64,000 nt of DNA from Apiospora phragmitis (GCA_038363925.1 JAQQWL010000010.1:868001-932000), one strand, 5' to 3'; shown: positions 33,901 to 48,498, counted from the stretch's first letter. Numbers and translations: made by a program. The notes: generated by a model from the letters alone, not told the origin.

Positions 33901-36900
33901 AATATATTACAGAAAATCTTAAAAAAAGAGTTATTTAACTATTTATATTACTAGCAGGCTTCCTTATCCTTTTCGTTTTAAAAAAGAGTAAAAATAAAAA
34001 ATCTAAATAACGTATATATATTAATTATTAAAAGTTTAATAAAATTATTATTAAAAACCGGTACCCTTTACTTTTAATTAGCGATTTACGGAATAAATTA
34101 TTATACGTTAAAATCTTTATAATATTCGATTTTTTTAATATATATAACCTAATTTAAATTAAAAAAAAAAGAATAGAAAACCGCGTTCCGAATTAAGTAT
34201 AATTATTTTAAATATTAAGTTATGCCGTTTAACTTAATTAACGTATTAATTAATTTTTAAACTATAATTAATTATATTTTATAAAAATACCTTAATAAGT
34301 TTATTATAATATACTTTAACGATACCTTTATTTATTCCGAGAATAACGAATAATACTAAAAATATATAAAATTAATACTTTAAAAACTATAAAACGCTAA
34401 CCTATTAGTTAATTTAAAAAAGAGCGAATTTTATTAACGATCCGTTATTTTTATAAATACGTAATATCCCCAGGCAAAATCCGAATAGAACCTTTAAAAA
34501 TCTTAATAATTAAAGAATAATTTATACCTATAAACGTTATAAAAGTTAAATCTTTTTTAAAATTAATTAATTATTACCGGATTTTTATTTCCGGATTTAA
34601 TAGGATAACGATACTTTTAATAAACCTAATAAAAAAAGATAAACTATTTTAATAAACGGAAAAAAAAACAAAACTTTTTATAATATTAAAGAACGAATCC
34701 TTAACAAACTAATATTTCGCGTAATAAACCCGTTTAAACCTTTTAAGGTTAAAACCGACGTATTAAACTATGCGATCAGAAGGTAACTAAGTTAACGAAA
34801 CGATAACAGAAAGTCGCACCCCGTCATATTTTTCTCGAAAAAGTTTAACGGACTAGAATTAAACTATTAAATTTATAATAAAGAGCTAATAATTATTATT
34901 AAAACTTATAAAAAATAAAAATATTATTTTAATAGAATAATAAAACTAATTAAAGTTTATATTAATTATAAAAACCTTATAACGTTTATTATTATAAAGG
35001 AATTAAATAAATAATAAGTATAATAGTTTAAATTCCTATTAAGATTTAACCTTACTATTATCTACCGGAAGGGTAACGAGAACGGTCGCGCTAACGCACT
35101 GAGCTAATAACCGGACTATCAAGAGGAAGTCCCGTTCGAAACGCGGACCATCCTTACTTATAACCAGGATAATAACCTTATACCGTTAAAATAATTAAAC
35201 GTTACGAACTACGTTTAATATAATAATAATTAAGTTATAAAGTTCTAATAACTTAACTAAACCCCCGACCTCGTAAATTATTTTAAAGATTACTTTAAAG
35301 ACCGCGGTGGTCTCACCTTTTACCGAAACAAGATCTATATCCCTAAGCGGTATCGCGAAAACTTTATTAAAGAATTTTATAAACATCCTATACACGGATA
35401 CTAAGGGATATTTAAAACCTAGAAAAGGATTACTAAATAATTTAATTATAAAAACCTTAAACTAATCGTGACGAAAATAATCGGTAAATACAACCTTTAT
35501 AACAAAGTAAAAGCTACCCGATACCGGCCGTATAGAGAGCTACAGCCGATCCTATTACCGGATAAAGCATAGAAAGCTATTATATTTAATTTCGTTATTA
35601 AGCTACCCCTATTAAAAAAACCCTTAATTAAGGTTAATTACGATAATATCCTAGTAATTATAGATAAATTTACGAAATATATTTATTTCTTACCGTATAA
35701 AAAATTTAACGATATTAATAACTTAATATATATATTCCTCCGAATAATTATTAATTAGTACGGATTACCCGAAATAATTATTTTTAATAAAAATAAATTA
35801 TTTACCGCTAAATTTTAAAAATCACTTATAGTATAACTTAGAATTAAATATAAATTATTTACGGCTTACTACCTCTAAACGAATAAATAAACTAAGCGGA
35901 TAAATTAAACTTTAAAATAATACTTACACTATTATATTAATTATAAATAAAATAATTAAGTATAACTATTATTTATAACTTAATTCGTTTATAATAACAT
36001 AAATAATGAAACTATACGCATTTTATTATTCCGAACGAACTATAGGTACGACCTAGAAATTATTAAAAAAACCCTTAAAAAGAGAATTAGTACTAATCGC
36101 GACCATATAAGTTGAAAAATTAAAAGAACTCTAGATTATATTATAATAAAACCTTACCTTTTTTTAATAACGGATAAAAGGATACGCTGACCGGATAAAA
36201 TTAAAGGGACTAATTTTTAAAAAAGGAGAAAAAGTTTACCCCTTACGACGAAATATTAAAACTAAGCGACTAACTAATAAATTAAACTTTAAAAAGATTA
36301 AATTATTTAAAATTATAGAAGTTATTTTAAAAACTAATTACCGATTATTACTACTTAAAATAATACGGATATACCCTATATTTCATATTTTATTACTCGA
36401 ACTAACGGCCGAAAAAAGCTTAATTAATATATAACTAAAAATTAAAATAAATTAATACAAATATAAAATCGATAGAATTATTAATAAAAAAAAGAAAAAA
36501 TAGAACTTTTAATACTTTATTTAATAGAAAAGCTATTTATTAAAAAATAATACTTAAAAGCTTAAAAAACACTTAATAAATACTATTAAAGAACTATAGA
36601 CGTTTAAATAATAACCTCGGGAATTAGCTTAAAGAAAAAGTCGGTTATATTTTAGTTAATAATACCAAAACTTTCTTAAGTTTAAACGGCTATAACGGCC
36701 TTAAATTCCCGACGCTCCTGCTCCTTTAGCTCGTTTAAAAAGCGTAAGCTACGCTGTACTAACTTGACCCCTTAGGTACGAGCTATCTCTTTTTATTTAC
36801 GAAGACGAATAAAGCGAGTAACGGCCTCGTTAATTTAGCGCTAGAGCTTTAGGAAATAAGCCTTTACGGCGAACTCTTTCCGAGACAGGCGGTCGTGCTT

Positions 36901-37269
36901 ATCCTGTATACGCCGTAAAAAAAATAATAAAACCCCGGTACTATTATAGGTATAGCTAGTACGAGTATACTTTTTATATTTATTAACGCCTTTTATTATT
37001 ATATAAGACTACTTTTTTATAAAATAGCGATTATAAGGTATAATTTCAAAACTAAATTTAAAAAAGGCTTTAACAAAGTCCGTATAACGAATAGTAAAAG
37101 AACGATTAAGTTTAATTCGAGATTTTTCGACGTAATTATTTATAATAAATATATATTATAATAAAAGTAATAAAAAAAAAGAACTTATTATAAATTATAA
37201 TAAATAAATAATTAAAGTATTTATAAAATTAATACTTTAAGAATAAAGTAGTTAAAAAAAAAAGGATAG

Positions 37270-37967
37270 TATTATAACCCGACCTAATTATATAGCTAAA
37301 AAGACCCTATTTACTAACACGGAATTATTATACCCTAAACAGGTTATAATATTACAGCTACGGACCGTACCGCTAATTATATTAATACGAAGCCAGGTTT
37401 TTTTTAATAACGAGTAATCTTATTACCGCGCCCGGCGATAAGGCGAATACGCCTATAAAATAGCGCCGACCATTAGTAAATTACGTAGTATAAATAAACG
37501 ATTAAGCGAAACTATTAAGTAATATAAAACGTGATTAAAAAAGATTATTAAGTAATATTAAACGTAATTAAGAGAAACTATTAAGTAATACTGAGCGTGA
37601 TTAAGAGAGATTATTAAATAATATCAAGCATAATTAAAAAAGATTACTAAGCTATAATAAATTAATAAAGGAAGGATTAAATATATAATAATAAATATTC
37701 CTCATATATTTTATATAAATACTCTTTATTTTAATAATTAATTTAAATATTAATCTTAACTTATTAATAAAGTAAATAATTTTAACGAAACTATTATAAA
37801 TACCTTTAAACTTACGTACCTTAATTACCTTCGTTCTTATAAGCTATTACCTATTATATCGATAAAAGCGACTTCTATCGCACGTCCGGATACTTTCTTA
37901 TATTATTAATATAAACCCTAGTACGTTTTACTAGGTTTCTTTTAGAACCTAGATAGCGTTCGTTATA
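37270..37967 (+). repeat. Right LTR of gypsy element 1
   Basis: 698 bp, starting TATTATAACCCGACC. It has the same length and organisation as the left LTR but is strongly RIP-converted. Confidence 0.88.
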
Positions 37968-39173
37968 ACGAAGTGATCCTCTATTTTATAGCCGTTTTTT
38001 TTCGTACGGCGGCGTCGGCTAAGTATTTTATTTACTTTTTAAAGTATCGCGTTTTTATTTTTTAAAAGAGTAACTCAGTATATAACCTATATTATAACCT
38101 TTACGATTTAATTAAAACTAATTAAATTAAACGTCGGAAAGTTATTTTAATATTATACGATACGGTTTCGAACATATTCGGTTTGAGACTAGGCTTTAAT
38201 CGAGTTGTTTAAGGTTTTTAATTCTTAAAGGATAAGTAAGCCGAAAAACGTCCCCGGAGGTATTAAAATATGTAGCTTTATATTTAATTATAAAATAATA
38301 TATTCCGGATTATACGAAACGAGTCTTATTTTTTAAAAGCTTTTTTATATATTCGAAATAATAAAAGTCGCTTAGAACGCTTTTAAAAACACTAGTAGGA
38401 AGTCCTCCTTAAAGATATAAGTAATATACGCTCGTATAAAACCTTTAATTTCTTTTTTATACGCCTTTTTTAATATACGAAAATAGCTAATATTAAGAAG
38501 CTAGAGCTTATATAATAAATAAAAAGGTATGTAAAATATAATAATCGAGTTTTTATAATAAAGCTTAAAAGCTATCGAGTAGTAGCTTTTATAGTCGTTT
38601 AAAACTAAGAGGCGATAATAACCCTTCGTACGAAACCTAATATATTAATTAAAATATTAAATCTAGTCCTCGCCTTTTTTATTCGTAGTTTAATTATTTC
38701 TAATAATTATAATTACTTAATCCTTTAATAATAAGCTATTCTTATATTAAAAAAGAGGTGCGTTTTCTTAATAAAGATAATATACGGAGGGATGGCGTAA
38801 CCGTTTAATCTAACGCCCTAGATAATTATAACCTATTCCTAGTTCCTTTACTATATTACTTTAGGCTTTTCGCATCGATTAAAAGTGGTTACGACTATTT
38901 CGAACGAGATTTAATTTATAAAAAACCCGGTCTCGTTAAAGTTATATATATCCTCTTTTTATATCTTATATTTATTAATTATATTTCGTACGAGAGTAAA
39001 CTACGCGCGATACGCGTTAAGATCTTTATAAAAGACTCTTTAATAATCGATTCTTCGATTAAAACGTGTCCGGAGGTTTAGTTATCGTCGTATGAAATTA
39101 AAGGCTTAATTAACGCCGACACGTCTCGCGTTATATAAATTAAATAATCGATTCGCTATATCTTTTATATTAC

Positions 39174-39811
39174 TATTACGACCTGACCTAATCATGCGGC
39201 TAAGACCCATAAAACCACCGGGCCGGATTTACGATACCCCGCCCAAGGTACGATATCACGGCCACCGACCGCGCCGCCAGCTATACTAATATAAGCGTAT
39301 TAATATTATAAAAGCGCACGGCGACCACGACGACAATATCCTAAACCGCAGTAGGTTAAATACGGCTTAAAGAAGTAGTAAAAATAACGTCACGTAATAG
39401 ATCACGGGGATTACCGGGAACGGCGAAATAAGTTAATAATTTAACCTATAAGGGGATCACCCGGATTACTAAAATACGAAGGTAAGCTAAGTAATTTAAC
39501 CGATTAATAAAAAAAGGGATTAAATATATAATAATAAACGTTCCCTATATATTTTATATAAATACTTTTTATTTTAATAATTAATTTAAGTATTAATTTT
39601 AATTTATTAATAAAGTAAATAGTTTTAACGAAATTATTACGAATACTTTTAAACTTATATATTTTAATTATTATTTATTTTTATTAATTATTATTTATTA
39701 TATTAATAAAAGCGATCTTTATTACACGTTTAAATACTTTTTTATATTATTAATATAAACCTTAATACGTTTTATTAAGTTTTTTTTAAAACCTAAATAG
39801 CGTTCGTTATA
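39174..39811 (+). repeat. Left LTR of gypsy element 2
   Basis: 638 bp, beginning TATTACGACCTGACC. The first 300 or so bases are less AT-converted than the right LTR. Confidence 0.85.
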
Positions 39812-42800
39812 TTTTAATTATTTTTATTTTTACTAATTATTATTTAAACCTTTAAATAATAATATTATAAAAACTATATTTATACCTAGCCTTAATAATA
39901 CCGTTTAATAAAAAAAGACTCTTATTATTACCTCTAACACCTCTTAACGGGACCTTGCTATAAATATCGATAATAATAATAATAATAACGAGCTTATACG
40001 ATAAGCGCTAGTTAAACGAATTAAAGAATTCGAATAAAAGAGCGCTAATTATTAATATTATTATATTAAGCTTGAAAAAGAGCGTAACGAGCTTTTAACT
40101 AAAAACACTTTAAAATAAATACTTTATAATATTAATAAACTATGTAAAAAGATACGTTTTTTTTATATAACTATTAATATTATTTAAACCTTTATTATAT
40201 TAAAAAAGGGTATAAAGATTAGTATATAAACCCCTTTTAACGGAATAAGCGGAAACTTCCGAAACTTTTTTATTTAAATTAAAACTTATTAACGATTTTA
40301 TAAAAAGACGTTCTAAAACGCTACTTAATAAGTTATCTACGCCGCCTTGTTTTTTAAAAATAAAGTACTCGTTTAATTCGAACTTTATTTAAACGAACTT
40401 ATAAAAAACGATTAATAAATTAAGCTATACCGTATAAAAGTATAACGTATTTTCGAAAGTTATAACGGCTTTAAATAAGCCTTTAAATCGCTTTTTTAAA
40501 ACCCCGATAAAAAGCGATAAGCGGAAAGGGAGCTTAAAACCTTTAAATAAAAAGGGTTAACCGCTTCTTATATAGCCGAGTTCTAATGTATTATAACTCG
40601 ATTAAATTATATCGAAGTTATAAAAATTATAATATATTATTAAAAATTAAAGGATAACATTAAAAACGAACTTAGCCGGCTTAACGTTCTTAATAATTTT
40701 TTTTCGTATATAGAATTTATTATTAAGATTAATATTTATATATACGAATAACGCCGTAAGAAATAAAGCGGACCTTAATAATAAATTAATTAAATTTAAA
40801 TTAATACGGGGCGATTATATTAATATAATTATATATCGCTTAAAAATATTACGGTATATAATTATTATAATAAGTTTATAGATTTTAATATTATTAAATA
40901 TAATAAATAAAATAAAAAGTTATATAATATTTATTATAATTATTAAAAATTAGGATATTATGTTCAAAAATATCGAATATCGAGAAAGGATTTTTAATAA
41001 GTTTTAAAAAAACGATACGTTAATATTATTAAAATAAAAAATATTTTTATAATAATTATTAAAAATAATAACGTTATTATTAAATACGGTAGTTTACCTT
41101 AAATAGCTTATTATAATAATAGGTATATTTCTTATTTAATAAATAAGGAAGGTATTGGATAATTCTTTAAAGCTTTAAAAGGTAAGGAGGACTATAGCCG
41201 AAGCGTTGCGATAATATAAAAGGAATAACTTTTTTTTTATAATAAAAATAATAATTTAATAAATAATATTATAAACTAATTAGAATAATTAATAAATTAT
41301 AAATATTTAATAAGTATATTAATAAACGAGTTAATAAACGAGATTATTAAATTTAGAAACCTTAAAACCGATAAGTGGTTAGCTATCCCTAGTATTTTTT
41401 ACCCCGACTTAAAATATTTACGTTAAATATTTATTACGGCCGGTTTTAATTAAAAATTTTACGGTAATTATATAATAAAGAACGATTTATAAATCTCTTT
41501 TATATATAAAAAATATTTTACGTTTTTATAGATCTCGTATATATACGACGTTTATACGGAATACTTCGCGGAGAAATTCGAGTATGAATAGTTTCTTTAA
41601 AGGATCGGTAAACGACCTATTACATAACTATACCCGGATTATATTATTAAAAAAATCCGAACGTTAATCCTAAATAGACGACGCGCGTACTTATTAATAT
41701 AAAAAGATTTATAATAATTACCATAATATTACTTAAAAGGACGAAATTAAAAAAAGTACTTTAAGAACTAATACTTTAAATACGTTTAAAAAAAATCGCG
41801 AGCTTATAAACGTTTAAAAGAAAGCGTTTAATACTTTTAAAATATATAAATATATATTTAATAAAAAAAACCCTTTATTATATTAAAAATTTATAAAACG
41901 TTTATAAATTATTACGAACTTAATAAACTTTCGAATTATTAAAAAAACCTAAAACTTTAAGTATTAAGAATAGTATTTTATACGAAAAAGAGTATAAAAA
42001 CACTCTTATTAATATATTAAAAAACGCTTTATAAAAAACGGAGAGAATAATAATAACGATACGAGGATCGATCGTAAGATATTATTAATAACCTATAAAC
42101 GCAGCGTTTGAAAAATAGACGCCGCTTATTATAAAAGGATAATAATAAGCGGACCAAGATAGGTCTTTATATTAAATAACGGATAATCGAGTTATTTATA
42201 AGTATATTATATTAATATTAAATATAAAAAGAGTTTATATTAAAGTGTTATTTAATAATAAAGCGTAAAGAAACTATATTTTATTACGAATTATTAATTA
42301 CTTTAAATTCGAATAATAAGAGAAAAACGTTTTATATTGATTTAAAACCGTTAATAAAGGATTTATAACCTATAACGATAAAGAAATACGGAAAGAAGTT
42401 ATAAACCTTCTGGTCGATATTAGAGAACGTTATAAACGAATTATATGTAATATTATAGACGTTATAAAATACGATATAATTTTAAAAATACTTTAATTAC
42501 GGGTAAATAATTTTAAAATTAATTAAAAAATAGGTTAATTTTAATAAAATATATTAAGAAGAGGTTTAATTAATAAATAGCGGTTTAAAAAATAACCCTT
42601 TAATAAATTTAAAATTTTTAAAGTATATATTATTATTAAAAAGCTTAAGTTAAATGTTATAACGATTATATTAAAAAAGTATTAGTAATTCGAAATATTT
42701 TTTCATAAAAAACTAGAAATAGGCTTACCGTTCTATATATAATAGGATTATAAAATACCCTTTAAAAATAAAAAGGAACCCCTATTTATATTTATATATA

Positions 42801-45800
42801 AACTTAATTAGAAATATAAATAAACTTTAAAAGAATATATTACGGAAAATCTTAAAAAAGGAGTTATTTAATCATCTATATTATTAATAGGCTTCCCTAT
42901 CCTCTTCGTTTTAAAAAAGAGTAAGGACGGGAAACTTAAATAGCGTATATATATTAATTATTAGAAGTTTAATAAAATTATTATTAAGAACCGGTACCCT
43001 TTACTTTTAATCGGCGATTTATAAAATAAATTATTATATGTTAAAATCTTTATAATATTCGACCTTTTTAATATATATAACCTAATTTAAATTAAAAAAG
43101 GAAAGGAGTAAAAGACCGCGTTCCGGATTAAATACGGCTATTTTAAATATTAAGTTATATTATTTAATTTAATTAACGTATTAATTAATTTTTAAATTAT
43201 AATTAATTATATTTTATAAAAATATTTTAATAAGTTTATTATAATATACCTTAATAATATTTTTATTTATTCTGAGAATAATAAGTAATACCGAGAATAT
43301 ATAAAATTAATACTTTAGAAACTATAGAACGTTAACCTATTGGTTAATTTAGAAAAAAGCGAATTTTATTAACGATCCGTTACCTTCGTAGGATATATAA
43401 TATCCCCGGGCGAAATTTGAATAGAATTTTTAAAAATTTTAGTAATTAAAGAGTAGTTTACGCCTATAAACGCTATAGAAGTTAAATCATTTTTAAGATT
43501 AGTTAATTATTACCGGATTTTCGTCCCCGGATTTAATAGGATAGCGATACCTTTAACGAACTTAATAAAAAAAGACGAATTATTTTAATAAATAGAAAAA
43601 AAAGACGAGGCTTTTTATAATATTAAAGAACGAATTTTTAATAAATTAATACTTCGCGTAATAAACCCGTTTAAACTTTTTAAGGTTGAAACCGATGTAT
43701 TAAATTATACGATCGGAGGGTAATTAAGTTAACGAAACGATAATAGAAAATCGCACCCCGTTATATTTTTTTCGAAAAAGCTTAACGGATTAGAACTAAA
43801 CTATTAAATTTATAATAAAGAGTTAATAGTTATTATTAAAGCTTATAAAAAATGGAGATATTATTTTAACGGAATAGTAAAGCCGGTTAAGGTTTATACC
43901 GATTATAAGAACCTTATAATATTTATTATTATAAAGGAATTAAATAAACGATAAGTATTATGGTTTAAATTTTTATTAAGATTTAATCTTATTATTATCT
44001 ATCGAAGAAATAACGAGAACGGTCGCGTCGACGTATTAAGCCGACAACCGGACTACTAGGAGGAAGTCCCGCCCGAAACGCGAATAATCCTTATTTACAA
44101 TTAAAACGGTAACCTTGTACCTTTAAAATAACTAAACGTTATAAACTATATTTAATATAATAATAAATGAGTTATTAAATTCTAATAATTTAATTAAAAC
44201 CTTAACCTTACGAATTATTTTAAAGATCACCTCGAAAACCATAACGGTCTCGTTTTTTACCAAAGCAAGATCTATATCCTTAAGTAATACCGCAAAGATT
44301 TTATCTAAGAATTTTACGAGTACTTTATATACGGATATTAAGGAATATTTAAAACCTAAAGAAAGATTACTAGATAATTTGATTATAAAAACCTTAAGCC
44401 GATTATAGCTAAAGTAATTAATAAGTACAATTTTTATAATAAAGCTAAAGCCGCTAAATATCGATTATACGGAAAATTATAGCCGATCCCATTATTAAAT
44501 AAAGTATAAAAAACTATTATACTTAATTTCGTTATTAAGCTGCCCTTATTAAAAAAAATTTTAACTAAGGTTAATTACGATAACATCTTAGTAATTACGG
44601 ATAAATTCACGAAATATACTTACTTTTTACCGTATAAAAAATTGAGCGATATTAACGACCTAATATATACGTTCCTTCGAATAATTATTAATTAGTACGG
44701 GTTACCTGAGATAATTATTTCTAATAAAGATAAACTATTTATTACTAAGTTTTAAAAATTCTTAATAATATAATTCGGTATTAAATATAAGTTATCTATA
44801 GTTTACCATTTTTAAATAAACGAATAAACCGAGCGAATAAATTAAACCTTAAAATAGTACCTACGTTATTATATTAATTATAAATAAAATAATTAGGTAT
44901 AATTACTATTAATAATTTAATTTGTTTATAATAACGCGAATAATAAAGTTATATATATATTATTCTTTTAAATAAATTACGGATATAATTTAGAAATTAT
45001 TAAAAAATTAATAAAAAAAAGAGTTAATATTAATCGCGATTATTTAAACTAAAAAATTAAATTTTTTTTAAATTACGCTATAATAAGACCTTACTTTCTT
45101 TTAATAATAAATAAGGGGATACGCCGATTAAATAAGGTTAAAAGGACTAATTTTTAAAAAAGGAAAAAAAGTTTACTTCTTATAATAAAATATTAAAATA
45201 AAATAATTAAGTAATAAATTAAATTTTAAAAAAATAAAACTATTTAAAATTATAAAAGTTATTTTAAAAATTAATTACTAATTATTATTATTTAAAATAA
45301 TACGGATATATTTTATATTTTATATTTTATTATTCGAATTAACGGTTAAAAAAACTTTAATTAATATATATTTAAAAATTGAAACGGATTAATACGAGTA
45401 TAAAATTAATAAAATTATTAATAAAAAAATAAGGTTTTTAATACCTCGTTTAATAAAAAGGTTACCCGTTAAAAAATAATACTTAAGAATTTAAGAAATA
45501 TTTAGCGAACGCCGCGGAAGAATTATAGGCGTTTAAAGTAAAACAAGGTTAAAGTTTATCGCGTTTTAATTTATTATTTTAAACGTTTCGAAAAATTACG
45601 CTTTAATAACCGCTTCGGACTTAACGTGCTCAGCCGCCTTTAATTCGTTTAAAAAATAAAAACTACGCCTAATTATTTCTACGCTACGCGTTATTAAAAA
45701 GTTCCGCTATTACTGAATTCGCTCTAAGCGTTAAAAGGCTTTTTAAGCCTCTTAATAAGCCTTTTTTAGAGCCGCGCTCGCCTCGCGTAAAAAGTCGCTA

Positions 45801-46212
45801 GCCGCTTATTTTTTAAAGCGTAAGCGACAGGACTTATTAATAATTTAAGATATTATAAAAACTAATAAACCGGAATTATTATAAGACTAACCATAACGAA
45901 TATATTTTTTATAACGAGAAATATCATTTAATATAATATATTTTTACTTTTTTTTTAAATAAAAAGAGTACGGTATAATTTCGAAATTAAACTCGTTAAA
46001 AAAGGTAATTAAGTTATAACGCTATTCGGTTTTTTTAAATTTTATATAAAAAATAGATTTTTTAACTCGATTTAATATAATAAATAAATATTATAATAAA
46101 AAGTATAACGGAAAAGAGGAAAGAACTTATTAAAGACCGATATAATAAGTAGGTAAGGATATTTAAAGAACTTAACGCTTTGGAAATAAAATAATTAAAA
46201 AAAAGAAGGTAA

Positions 46213-46850
46213 TATTACGACCTAACCTAATTATACGGCTAAAACTTATAAAATTATCGGGCCGGATTTATAATACCCTGTTTAAAGTATAATATTACGG
46301 TTACCGACCGCGCCGCTACTTATATTAATATAAGCGTACTAATACTATAAAAGCGTACGGCGACTATAACGACAGTATCCTAAACCGTAGTAGGCTGGAC
46401 ACGGCCTAAAGAAGTAGTAAAAATAACGTTACGTAATAGATTACGGGGATTACCGGGAACGGCGAAATGAGTCAATAATTTAACTTATAAAGGAATTACC
46501 CGGATTATTAAAATATAAAGGTAAACTAAATGATTTAATTAATTAATAAAGAAGGGGATTAAATATATAACGACGGATATTTTTTATATATTTTATATAA
46601 ATATTTTTTATTTTAATAATTAATTTAAATATTAATCTTAATTTATTAATAAAATAAACAGTTTTAATAAAACTATTATAAATACTTTTAAACTTACGCA
46701 CCTTAATTATTATTTATTTTTATTAATTATTACCTATTATATCGATAGAAGCGATCTTTATCGCACGTTTAAATACTCTCTCGTATTATTAATATAAACC
46801 TTAGTACGGCTTACTAGGTTTTTTTTAAAACCTAGATAGCGTTCGTTATA
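46213..46850 (+). repeat. Right LTR of gypsy element 2
   Basis: 638 bp, beginning TATTACGACCTAACC. It pairs with the left LTR in length and order. Confidence 0.85.
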
Positions 46851-47403
46851 ATTATTTAGTTAAGGAAAAAAAAGATTACGTATTTAAATTAATAATATAT
46901 CGAATAATTAATTCTTTTTTAAAATTAAAAAGCTTTTAAAAATTTATAAAGATTTCGAATCGTAATCGAATTCCGCGTCGTCGGCTACGTAACGTTGATT
47001 TTAAGATATAATATATCGTTATAATTTTTTATACACTTAATTTCGAGTTATTTTAAAGCGCTTAAAGCGTTAAATTAAACCTTTTTTCGTTATTTTTTAA
47101 TTCTATACTTATTAAAAAAAAGTTAATATAAAGTTAATTATAAGAAAATTAATTAAAAGTGCGCAGCTCGCTTATGTGCGCAGCTCGCTTGTGGGGTACG
47201 TTACAGTGCTTTTAAAGAGTTCTCTGGTAGCGATGTGCCCTAGCGGTTATTACGTGACTGGAACAAAGGGAATTTTATCTATCTTTGACTTGTTGTAACT
47301 ACCACAATTACTGTGCCCCTGAATTGGCAAAGATACGCGCGGCGTGCCCATGGGCAGCATCCTACATTAGCCCGAATTTCATGGCAAATCGTACTCGCCA
47401 AGT

Positions 47404-47655
47404 CTACGACTTCTTGCAAGCCAATTCCCTGATGAAGATGCCCGCCGCCTTCTCCGCGACCGCCATGGCCGTGTTGGCCGTATTGGCAGCCACGTTCCGG
47501 GGTGGGATGCTCAGATCGGCGACCCGGAGGTTCTGGACCCCGTGGACGGCCAGGCGCGCGTCGACGACGCCGCCCTGGCCCAAGGGGGCCATGCTGCAGA
47601 TGCCCAGGAATGCCACGTGGTGCCGACGTTCTCGCGCAGTGTTGCTTTTCAACCA
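47404..47655 (-). pseudogene. C-terminal fragment of a GMC oxidoreductase
   Basis: The minus-strand frame reads HHVAFLGICSMAPLGQGGVV, DARLAVHGVQNLRVADLSIP, PRNVAANTANTAMAVAEKAA, then a stop at 47404. This is the conserved end of FAD-dependent GMC (glucose-methanol-choline) alcohol oxidases/dehydrogenases. It includes the catalytic-His block (HHVG.CSM, here with an inserted segment) and the N.....T..A.AE.AA FAD-contact helix. The other 500 or so residues are absent. The coding sequence breaks off at about 47,655 against CAACC-rich, then AT-rich, sequence. It is a stranded GC-balanced island of about 450 bp between RIP blocks. Confidence 0.8.
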
Positions 47656-47689
47656 ACCATTTCAACTAATATTTTAACCAACTAACCAA

Positions 47690-48154
47690 CCCTCATATTA
47701 ATTAATTAACCACGGCTTATTAATAAGTATTATAAATTAATTAAATAGTTTAAGTAGTTATTAATTAGTTAATATAATTAATTTACGGTTAATATTAAAT
47801 TAAAATATCCTCGATTTTTAATATATTTTAAAACCTTTAATTAAAATATTTTATTTAAAATTAATAAAGATTAAAAACCGGCTCAAATATTATAATTTAA
47901 CATTAATAAGTTAAAAAATATTTTTAACGCGAAGTATTATTTTTAATATTCTTTTAAGTAATAAATAACGCGTTTTTTAAATTTATTTTTATTAGCTTTT
48001 TTAATTAATTATTTTAATAAATTTATTATTAATACTATTATTATAATATTTATTTATTAATTTTATAAGCAGTCGATTAGTGTGATAAGTCTTAAAAGGC
48101 GAGGGTTTAAAGCCTTAGGTTTCGCATTTACCCACTTGGTTTATATTATATTAT
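47690..48154. other. AT-rich RIP-mutated sequence, unclassified
   Basis: About 460 bp. The segment at about 48,080-48,130 is homologous, in inverted orientation, to about 55,590-55,640, so it belongs to a repeat family that was not identified. Confidence 0.45.
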
Positions 48155-48498
48155 ATATATAAGTCCTTAGTGTCTAAGCGTATACTAATTCATCTCTTCT
48201 AAACATGCGCTCACTACATGAGGCACATAAGGCCTACTTAAACCTTAATATGCCTTTATCTCGTATTAAACTATGCTATAGCGTGCTGCTATATTAAATT
48301 AATTACTTATAAATTTAGCCTCGATTTTTAACATTTATATATTTTATATAAGTAATTAAATTAATATAATAGCACGCTATAATATGTTTTAATGCGATGA
48401 AATACTATATTAAAGTTTAAAAAAGCTTTATATACCTTATATAATAAGCTTATATTTAAAAAGAATAAATTAATATATACTTAAATATTAAAGACTTA
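48155..48498. repeat. Foldback repeat of two ~155-bp inverted arms
   Basis: The left arm (about 48,155-48,312) and right arm (about 48,343-48,498) are inverted copies around a spacer of about 30 bp. The core match includes TATAGCGTGCT on the left and AGCACGCTATA on the right. The right arm is more AT-converted. The right arm ends at the TA that borders pogo-like X-B. No coding capacity was seen. Confidence 0.6.

Larger units (their letters stand above)
30234..37967 (+). mobile_element. Ty3/gypsy LTR retrotransposon 1 (7,734 bp)
   Basis: Two 698-bp LTRs (30234-30931 and 37270-37967) are flanked by the 5-bp target duplication ACGAA (30229-30233; 37968-37972), inside X-A. LTR ends are TG...TA/CA after RIP. 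The interior reads on the plus strand, with many stops, in the Ty3/gypsy order. A protease-like region lies near 33,300-33,550. Reverse transcriptase lies near 34,000-34,450, with RT motifs recognisable despite substitutions, including the VMPF block and the catalytic YxDD position. RNase H lies near 34,700-35,050 and integrase near 35,400-36,000, followed by the usual C-terminal tail near 36,280-36,400. The RT-before-integrase order excludes Copia. It is a fossil element. Confidence 0.88.
39174..46850 (+). mobile_element. Ty3/gypsy LTR retrotransposon 2 (7,677 bp)
   Basis: Two 638-bp LTRs (39174-39811 and 46213-46850) are flanked by ATTAC (39169-39173) and ATTAT (46851-46855), a 5-bp target duplication differing by one C-to-T change. 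The interior is homologous to gypsy element 1 over its whole length, with RT near 43,100-43,280 and integrase near 44,500-44,750 on the plus strand. The 5' half of the LTR differs from that of element 1 while the 3' half is alike, so the two are related subfamilies. Stops are throughout, so it is inactive. Confidence 0.88.
29927..47201 (-). mobile_element. Pogo-like transposon X-A, split by two nested LTR retrotransposons
   Basis: Matching terminal inverted repeats lie at 29,927-29,975 and about 47,153-47,201, flanked by TA (29925-29926; 47202-47203). Each contains two copies of AAGCGAGCTGCGCAC spaced 17 bp apart. Removing the insertions at 30,234-37,967 and 39,174-46,850 with their target duplications leaves about 1,854 bp. 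That agrees with the other family X copies (1.82-1.86 kb). The transposase reads on the minus strand (compare the plus-strand copy at 1,262-2,596). It is heavily RIP-mutated and inactive. Confidence 0.8.

Noticed and set aside
47279..47677. 128- and 130-codon frames on both strands around the GMC fragment
   Set aside because: Shadows of the minus-strand GMC frame, which alone shows conserved family residues.
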